Origin: Panagrolaimus kolymaensis
Lineage: Eukaryota; Nematoda; Chromadorea; Rhabditida; Panagrolaimidae
Assembly (NCBI GenBank): GCA_028622995.1
Contig: JAJQJQ010000007.1
Span: forward strand, 3,534,001 to 3,598,000
DNA length: 64,000 nucleotides
Reading direction: 5' to 3'
A program made the translations under genes and the position numbers. Positions 11,919 through 20,800 of the stretch are shown in pieces; position 1 is the stretch's first letter, and each line of letters starts with the position of its first letter. The notes under the pieces are model-generated. The model saw nothing but the letters and a program-made list of their open reading frames with translations. It was not told the origin of the DNA and did no database searches.

Positions 11919-12758
11919 CTCATTTTCTTGCATGTGTTTTTTTTTTTAATAGTTTTGGGGCAAAGTTTTATTGCTATTTGACTTTTGTAAAGCATTTTAA
12001 AAATCCAAAAAAAACATGTAAAGCTCCGCTTCATCAGTATTAGTTCTATATGCTTTTCTGAGAAACCGCAAAAAAGATTTTTTTGACGAAGGTGAACTTC
12101 CGTTGAGTCCACCTTTTTTTTGTTTGAATCGTATTCAACCAAAGCTATTAATTTGATGTGAATTTTTATGTTAAAAGCTACTTAGCCAACTTGCATTTTT
12201 GATTTTTTTAACAAATAAGGTGAGAAACATGCTTTTCAATCGGGATATTACTTTTTGAACACTCTGACCAGTATCTTAAGATTGTTAAATTTAATATAAT
12301 TTTTGATCCAGCTTAAAATTAAGTTTATGTGGCATTATAATTTACCTTATTGTTTATATCCAGAAGAATAAAGAGTGATCTCTTTTTGTAGCAAAAAACG
12401 TCTTTGTTAAACCCCTTATTCTTTCTTGCTTATGGGTCTTTTATTATGAAAGAAAGATAGTTTCGCAAAAAGCAGATTAATGTCTCTTTTTGTTTGAGTA
12501 ATATTAATTTAAATCATTGATCAAAGCGAAAAAATACGCAATGATCGCAAATGGTTGCAGGTGTCTCTCCCGGTGTAGGTGAAAAACTGTCGGGAAAGCG
12601 CTTCATTTGAAAGTCAAATTGGAAAAGCGATTGTTTATTTGAATGACCCTAAAATAGCCATAAACTCTGTTACCATATTTATCTTAAAATTGAAATCAAG
12701 GATTTCATAAAGGATAAATTGAATTTTAGTGGATTTCAAGGTAGTTTAGTCTTCCAAA
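11919..12758. other. intergenic
   Basis: This 840-bp AT-rich stretch lies between the LITAF-like and ShK genes. A minus-strand open frame at 11843-12142 has no domain or splice context and overlaps the LITAF 3' end; I do not call it. Confidence 0.5.
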
Positions 12759-14604
12759 ATGTTTCAAAAGCAGTCGGGAGCTTTACTTCTGACTTTATTT
12801 GTTTGCGTTTCAACGAGTTGGTTTGAAGATTGTCCAGAAGGAAGAAAATCACTTGGACGTAAGCTGGTGTTTTTTTCAGACGTGGTTGATTTGAAAGATT
12901 ATTTTAGGATGTCTTGCTGGCTTATGTCCATTTAATGCTGAGTGTATCAATGATCGATGTCAGTTTGTTTTAATCTCAAAAGATAAAAATTAATAAACAA
13001 ATATTTATAGGTTGTAAGCTTGATAATAATTTGGGTGAATCTTTATTTAATACATTGCTTAAATTGGCAGGTGAATTTCCTAAACTTCCTACGTTAAAAC
13101 CTCCCGAATCAGCTGCAGTAAAGACAACCGAAAAATCTTCCATTGCAACAGTACCCTTGTTGCCACCCAAATCCTCAGAATCGCTGGAAGAGAGTAGCAA
13201 ACCCATTACATCAGAAGAGATCAAACTAGCCTTAGCATCAACAACTACCACGACGAGAACAACAAAAATTCCTAGGCGATCGAAAACCAAACGACTTCCA
13301 AAAACAACAACATCTACAATTACCACGCAATTTCCAGTGGTAACCGAAGATCCACTTTGTTTTGATGGGAGTTATTCAATTGGAGGTTTGAAAGGGAATC
13401 ATTTTTTAGGGGATAACAAATATTATTGGGTTTTATAGAATGTATGGACGGGTTCTGCCCGGATGGATTTAACTGTGAGTATGGGACTAGTCTCACTGGA
13501 TATTGTTGCAGTAAGTTTTTGCTTTGGCTTTAGAATAACAGCCTTTTCTTGCACTTTTGCCTCTTCAGAATGTCCTAATTTGCCGTGTGGAAAAAAACTA
13601 ACAACTTTAAAACCAACTAACATTTTAACATTTAAACCTAATTCCATTGAAACCAATGAATCTTCTTCATCTGAGGAATCATCAGAAGAAGATAATTCAA
13701 CAACGACAATGAAACCAAAACCAAAGAAGCCAAGAAAGAAAAAGAAATCAAAAGCAACGACAACGATCACCACAACTTTAACAACGAGGTCATCAAAAGT
13801 TTCAATAACGAATAAAACTGATGCACCCATAATTACAGGTGCAACTCCTCCCACATCATCTACCACTTCTTCACCAATAACAACGACAACCATTTCAACA
13901 ACAACGGAAGATGATTATTCCACAAAAGATGTATGCCTTGAAGGGTTTCCAATTGGAGGTAAGCCAATGTTTCTTCTCACATTATAAAAACTCGTATGGA
14001 GATATATTGTTAGGTTTCTATCATTTTTTTAACATTTCGGCAGATAATCTCTAAATGAAGAGTACAATTTGAGTTTTAAAAGAATATTTTTGGACAGAAG
14101 ATTTAATAAATCCGATAAAAGTGCTACAAATTATGCCATAGTAAAGAATTACTGTAGAAAATATAATAGCTTAAAGGGAAAATTTTTCTAAGACCTTTTA
14201 TTTCAGAATGCGTCGATAATAAATGTCCTGATAAACATGAATGCATACAAAATTACTGCGTGAGTTTATAGCTCCATTGTTTCAGCTTTAATTTTTTTCC
14301 ATTGTTTTGATTTTAGTGTGAAATAACTAAAGCCATAAATTGCTCTGATTTATTGCGTTCATGCAAGAAAAATTTGTGCAACAAGCCTCAATATTTTAAT
14401 TTCATGACAGAACAATGTGGTCGAACTTGTCGACGATGTGATCAACAACATATAACTGGAGATCCTCGACCCAAGCGACCCAAACGTTGCCGAGATTCAA
14501 GAAATGATTGTGAAGAATGGGCTGCTGAAGGGTTTTGTAAAAGCGCTTTATATTCTCTCGAACAAAAACGGCATCTTTGTGGCAAAAGTTGCAAACTTTG
14601 TTGA
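12759..14604 (+). CDS. secreted cysteine-rich, mucin-like protein with two C-terminal ShK domains
   Basis: Seven exons (12759-12858, 12908-12958, 13011-13385, 13439-13510, 13569-13958, 14207-14259, 14317-14604) give about 442 residues. A signal peptide ([13 protein letters not shown]) is followed by three copies of a small cysteine module (C-x5-G, then CxxxxCPxxxxC, then CC), split at the same place by a phase-1 intron each time. The modules are separated by Thr/Ser/Lys-rich linkers typical of O-glycosylated or cross-linked matrix proteins. The C-terminus has two ShKT-type domains ([21 protein letters not shown] and [19 protein letters not shown]). Exon 2 uses a GTCAGT donor; it alone keeps the CC motif. 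ShK domains in nematodes occur in secreted and surface-coat proteins; no venom function is implied. The exact role is unknown. Confidence 0.82.
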
Positions 14605-14767
14605 TGATTTGCTTATTTTTTGACTTTCACTAAATCTTGCCCCAAAAGGCTTTAAATTTTATTTATTTTGAAAATATTTATTTTTGATATTCTTCTAATA
14701 AAAATATGTATATTTTTTGAGCAATGTTAAATCGTGTCAATTTTTAAAAATTACAAAAGAAATTTTT

Positions 14768-15996
14768 TTAATCTCGAATAAATTCTTTTAAAATTCCATG
14801 TTTTTCATTTCCCGAAGTGCAACAATATTGAAGCAACGTAGCATTTGGAGCGGATGGAGTAATTGAACGCCAAAATTTAAAGCATTTTCGACAAAATGCA
14901 GGTTTGTTTTGTAAACCTTGAGGATACTTGAAAGCCTAAAAATGTATGTATAAATGAACGAAGAAAGAAAAGTAAATAAACAGAAGAGATGAACATCTTT
15001 TACTATTATATCATGAGAAAACACATAATCTATGTTTGAACATGGAAAAAAAGCTGTTCAAAGATTATACATGAATTATACAAAAAGCAAATAAACCAAA
15101 AATGACTATTTTTATATATCAAAGCCACCCAAAAAAGAAAGTTTTAGTAAAAAAATTTATCTTTTAATAATTAAATTATCAACGATGCTTCTAATTGCTG
15201 TCTGGGTGAGTTTGAAAAATTATGTCATTTTCTGTGCCCCTTTTTTAAAAATTAAAAAAAACCATTAACCTTGAAAATATTAGTTTTGCTGGGAAACGAT
15301 ACTTTCATTGCTTCGTCCGAAAATTTTTTCTTTGAAAACTTATTATTTGAGGAAGATGCAAACTTTTGACGATCATCCGAAAAATCAAATGGTAACTCTC
15401 TTTCAATCAATGAGGCTGAAATTTGAAAATTTATTATAAATTAAAGATTTGAACATTTACCTGAAACTTCAACTTGTTGTTGTCGATCAAATGGAACAAA
15501 TCTTTGTTTTAATAAATTGGAAGAAATCAAACTTTTACTAACATGAATTTTAGATTTTTTTGTGGTAATTAAAAAGTCTCCTTCTTTACGAGATTTGGGG
15601 CTTCCTGAAATTAATTAATAAAGAAAAATAAAGCAAAAGTGGTAAAATCGATTACTTAGAAGAGGCGTTGAAAAAAGCTTATCGGATCTTTGCAGTGGTT
15701 TGCGTTTTGAAATACCAATGAATCGAGATTTTCTTTGTGATGTGTTAAATAAGCGAGCTATAAAATTATCACTGTTAAAAATTATTGTTATTATAAAACT
15801 CTTTTTAGATTATTGTAGCTTAAAAACTACTCTAATCAAAAAAACAAAAATTCCTCTATTATTTACCATTTGTATCACCGCTATTAATAACTTTTACATT
15901 TCTTCCAATTTTAACCAAAGATTTTGAATCTTTTATTTTGCCATAAACTATAACAAAAAGATAAAATCCAATAACAACGCTTCGGCATAAAAGCAT
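14768..15996 (-). CDS. secreted protein of unknown family, cysteine-containing C-terminus
   Basis: Five minus-strand exons (15996-15867, 15757-15656, 15604-15461, 15415-15270, 14935-14768) join in phase to 229 residues. The N-terminus (LLCRSVVIGFYLFVIVYG) is a good signal peptide. The middle is basic and Ser/Arg-rich (ISKRKPLQRSDK, SPKSRKEGDF), with no cysteines. The last exon, 56 codons, carries PAFCRKCFKFWRSI and LLQYCCTSGN, four cysteines in CxxC and CC arrangement. Intron 4 (334 nt) begins with a weak GTTAAT donor, so the link between exon 4 and the last exon is the least certain join; without it the protein would stop soon after exon 4. I do not recognise the family. Confidence 0.6.
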
Positions 15997-16704
15997 TTTG
16001 ACAAAACTGAAAAAAAAAACTAAAAAAGTGTTTCATTTACAACCGGTATTGTATGAGACGATGAAGCGTATCTAACACATCTCCTCCTTGAATGGAAATG
16101 GATGGGATTTAAAGAATGATGAAGAAAAAAGAAAGAAGAGGAGCCTAATTGTCGAGGAAAATATGTAAAACGATAATAAAATAATGAGAAATTTAAATGC
16201 CATTACATATTTGTCGCCATCAAAAAAAACACGAAATGATTGTTCAAAGCAAAAAAAAGTGTCATCAAAAAATTCTAAAGATGAAGGAATGGAATAGTAA
16301 CCGTTGAATGTCGAGGAGAAAAATCGGAACCTTTGAAACAATAAAATTTTTCAGCATCGGTCAATTTCTCTTCTCTTTTACGTTTCTCAATTTTCATCTT
16401 CCGAAACAAACAAACATAGAAGTCAATTTTCCTCACAATTAAGCCTTCAAAAGAGAGAAAGAGGGGTAAGTTATTTCTGAAGGGTGAAACAACAGGTCAA
16501 TTGTCATCCGATTCGAATTTTTTTTACCGTCAAAGGAAGTCAAACAGGTTTTGAATAGGATTTCTTGTGAACATGAGGAAGAAGGTTAAGCAAAATAACA
16601 GTAAAGTATGCATATCTTAGAAAATAAGACGGTTAAATCAAATTTGCGAATTTTTAACTTTGCTCCTCTAAAAATTCCATATTTTCAAAATTATTTACAT
16701 ACAA
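15997..16704. other. intergenic
   Basis: This 708-bp stretch shows purine-rich minus-strand frames of no evident meaning (16072-16341). No gene is called. Confidence 0.45.
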
Positions 16705-16955
16705 CATGTGGTGGATACCAAGCATCTGGGGGCCAAGGCGGTTATGCCGTTGCTCCTCAATTTAACTTCGATGGTAGATTCTCTCAAGGCGGCGGTGGCG
16801 GTGGATATGGCACTGCTCCTGCTGCTTCTGATTTCGGTGGTCAACAATTCGGTGGTGGACAATCATACGATGGTGGACAATCATTCGGTGGAGCTGATGG
16901 CTCATATGGTAAACAATCTATCATTAATTAATAAAATTAAAACGAATTTTTTATT
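16705..16955 (+). pseudogene. truncated copy of the GRL gene exon 2
   Basis: The sequence reproduces the glycine-rich part of the GRL gene at 4660-4910, from GGYQ.SGGQGGYAV to GGADGSYG, and runs on past the exon end into the first bases of the following intron (gtaaacaatctat, against gtaagcaatctat in the parent). Differences include Gly to Asp changes and a rearranged GGQQFGGGQSYD segment. No signal peptide, Pro/Gln region or GRL domain follows. Because intron sequence is included, the copy arose from DNA, not from mRNA. It is best seen as a decayed gene fragment; the window also holds its apparent parent 12 kb away. Confidence 0.85.
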
Positions 16956-17031
16956 TAAATAATAACACATCTTAAATTAGTTAACAATAAAATAAAAAAC
17001 TCCATATAACGAAAATATCTTGTTTAACAAT

Positions 17032-17258
17032 AGTATGTAGGGATATATTTGAACACACAACATATATGTTACGTAAATGAAGAAAGTTGTAAACTTTTGA
17101 GAAATGTATTTTATGAATGAACTATAACATCTATGTTTTATAACAGAGATGGACATTGGAGGCATGCACTTATGATACAATCAGAATTAACTATGTTGTA
17201 AGATAACAATAGCTAATAACATAACACAAATACGTTGTTATAAATCTCTGATGATTGA
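17032..17258. repeat. dispersed repeat, copy A (inverted relative to 54362-54585)
   Basis: Read on the minus strand this stretch aligns with 54362-54585 across about 220 bp with small gaps. Exact shared words include ttgtatcataagtg, tttctcaaaagttt and caaatatatccct. No coding frame is conserved between the copies. It lies just beyond the GRL fragment. Confidence 0.75.
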
Positions 17259-17897
17259 AAATGGCTTAACTTCGCTTTTTTCGATTTTGTGACAAATCTT
17301 GAAACACTTTTTATTTTTATTTTTGGATGTATCAAAAACAAAAAAGGCTTAATCAAATTACTAAACAAGCAAGCCACTTCTTTGTTAAACTTAATGCGAA
17401 GGAAAATTTAAAAAAGCTGCTAATATATTTATGAAAACAAGGAAGAGCTGCTACCAATAAAATTAGTTGTTTTTATTTCTCAAATTGCAACAAGGAGCTT
17501 TCGTCATTAATTAATTTCAATTTATTGCTTTCTTTGAAACGGAAAATTAAAACAAAATAACCATAAAATTTTAATTATATTATGCAATATATTTATACTT
17601 TAACTTTGGCAGGTTGAGTAAAATCAGTAAATTTACCTAATAGTTTCTTGAGGATTTCCATCGAAATTGGGACCACAAAATTAACAAATAAATTTCAATA
17701 AGGAAACGAAGCAGATGGATATATTAAAAAACATTGGTATTATCAACAAGCCTTTTTATTATGGCACTTTTGTTGTGGTTAAAATTTGCGCGCCTTTTTC
17801 TTCCATGAAACTAAAAAAAGAAGAATTTAAAGAAATAATTTCAATGAAAAACATATTATTTTATTAAGCTTGGCTTATTTTTACTTTTGTTAACTCA
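17259..17897. other. intergenic
   Basis: This 639-bp stretch lies beyond the stop of the minus-strand multi-repeat gene. It is AT-rich and I see no gene or repeat in it. Confidence 0.45.
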
Positions 17898-20800
17898 CTA
17901 TTTAAATGAACTTTTTAATTCTTCAAAAATTTCATTGGTAGTATTAAATTCTGCGCTTAAATTTTCACAATTATCTTTGGTAGATTCAATCCATTCCAAA
18001 ATATTTTTATCTTTTTCTTCCTTAGTTAATTTTTGATTAAATTCTCCAACTAATGCACTTTCATGCCATTTGTATGTTTTACTTCCTTTATGAACGTGGC
18101 ATTTTTGAAGAAAGCGCTTAATTTTCTTTTCGTCAATGCTTAACGATTTATTTAGTTCTTCGAGGTTTTTTAAGTGCCTATAAAATAGTTTGTTATTTTC
18201 CTGTAAAATTTTCTTTAAAAAAAACAATTACGCCATATATAAATCATGAATTTTTTGAAGATTTTCTTCGGGTGTAAAATCCCTTCGTTGGGCAAATTCT
18301 TTATTAAACATTTCTTTGTTTCCAAATATGAAATAATCAATTTCTTCCTCTATTTCAAATTCCGTCATTTTATTATAAATTTCCACTGAGAAAATGTTTT
18401 TAATGTGCCATTTTGTATCATATATGAATTTATCAGATTTACACCATGCATTTACGTTGATTAGAAATCTTTCAAATAATGACAATTTTCTTGGTCGGCT
18501 ATAAAAATAAGGGTAATTATTTATTATTGAATCACAAATAATTTTAATTTTTAACAAAACTTTACATTGTAAATTTTTTAGTTGTTGATGAGTGGTCCAT
18601 TTCAGTTGTGGTTTCATCAGCTTTAACTGTGGTTTCTTGAGGTGGATCATTGGTTGTTGTTACTTGTTTTGCATGACATATTTCCCATTGCTTATCCATA
18701 TATTCTTTAAATAATCCATGAAGTTTATTCAAATTATCTTTCGCAACTGTTTCTGTTTTAAGCTTTTTAAATTTTAAAATTTCAGGTTGATTTTCTTTAA
18801 TAAAACTATGCAATACTTCAACTCTTTCACGTCTGGTATAACAATGATATGATGTTAACCCAACCACGGCTTGCTTGTGGCGTTCAATTTTAGGAAGATT
18901 AATATTATTAGGCATTTGATTTAACCAAGCATTTTGATTACGAAACCATTGTTCCATTCTTGAATCAATATTATTTGGTCTAAATTTTAGTTTTAATAAA
19001 AAAAACTTTTTTTTAAGTTAAAGCTTACAAAGGTAAAGGAGTTTGTGGTGGAGCTACAGGTGTGGTTGTGGTTGTTGCTGTTGTGGTAGTAGTTTGAAGA
19101 CAATTTGCTTTTTCTCGAATTTTACTTAACCTTTTACAATCTTCTTTTTTTCGATAACTAAAAAAAATAAAGATTATTGTTTCTCTTCTTCTTTTTTTAT
19201 ACTTACGTTCGGAAAAGTTCTTTTATTCGGTTTAATCGTTCTTCAACTGTTTGAAAATTATCAAGTTTTTCAAAATTAAAATTTATTAAAAAAAATAGAA
19301 TTTTATCAACTTCCACCAACGGTAATGTTTCATGATAATAATCTCCAGAAATTAATTCGATATGGTATAAAAATGATTGATCCATCAGAAAAGCATTATT
19401 ATTTTTTAAAATATTAATAAGTTCTTTCTTTTTAGGATCATTATCAGTTCCATCATCTGCTTCAGTTGTTGTTAGTTCGTTAGAAGATGGGGAAGTAGTT
19501 GATTGAATAAGATTTTCTCTTCCATCAAAATCCCATTCATCCACATCTTCAGGATCTTTATTAACTTCTTCGCCAATATTAACCTTTTTGCATCTAAATT
19601 TTATAACAATTTAAACCAATATTTTGAATAAAATAATCTTACTCTGGGGCAGTTCCATCTACTTCACATTTCCTTTTTCCTAATGTAATGCAAGCTTCTT
19701 TAACCTTTTTTATTTTGTTGAATGGTAGGGTTTTTTCACATTCTGTTTCTTTATCCTCCCACCAGCTCATCAACACAACGCCATGGTCGTAATAAATTTT
19801 TTTTATTCTACCAATTTGAACACTTCCACTTGTTCTGTGGAATGTAACTTGTGTTCCAATCTTAAAATTACATCCACCAACCCCACCATTATCTTCTTCA
19901 TTGGTTTGAATTGTTGTAGATTCAAACATGGTTGTTGTAGTTGTTGATGTGGAAGGTTCATTGAGATCAGTGGTTGCTTTAAATTCTTTTAGGGTTGAAA
20001 ATGGAACAGTTTTTCCCCAAGTTGCACCCTAAAATATTTTATTATTTTTATTATTTTTTGTTTCTTTTTTTTTTGTTGTTATAAAACATACACATATATT
20101 CCATGTGATTTCTGCCATTAAATTATTTTGATCAATATTTCTAACAATAGCTTTATAAGGTCGACCATTCCTCTAAACACAGAAAAATTTATGGGAGGTT
20201 CCCATCCTATTAAAGTGGTTAGTAACTATTTCAAAACTAATTATATATCATTATTTAATGCTATTTATCATAATATCTTGGCTTTTTAACGATTAATTAG
20301 CATAATTTAAAGTTTTTCGCGAAAATCACAGTTTTTTGACTAAAACTTTTTTTCCATTCAATGGTTTAACTATGAAACTAGGAGGTGCAGAACTTCAGAA
20401 TATGACAAATTTGATTTTCCTTTTTATATTTTAACTAAAGTTATTGGGCTTAGAGAAAAGTTGGCCCCGTTTGCATTATTAAGGTACCATTTTTTTTTTT
20501 CAAAAATCGATGAAAAAATTTTGCAACATGCATTTTCCCTTCCTTTGTCGCACTTGCTCAGTGGTGGAAGGCGGTGTATTGAAAGGTTGATGGAAGTTCG
20601 AAACCGCGGAGATGTAAATAATTTTTTTGAATATCTTTAACTATAAAATGGAGGGAAATATTATTAAAATAATTTATGCTAATTTTATAACATAATTAGA
20701 ATAATAAAAAAGCGATATTTATCGAAAAATTAGCATATTTTTAATGTTTTTGACCAAATTTGGGGTAATGTATCTTTGGTTGATCGATCTTTTGGTGGAT

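Noticed and set aside
16072..16341. Minus-strand 89-codon phenylalanine-rich frame
   Set aside because: Low-complexity Phe/Ser composition, no splice context and no recognisable domain.
20554..20605. A functional tRNA gene
   Set aside because: A and B boxes are present but no acceptor stem or proper T-stem pairs around them.
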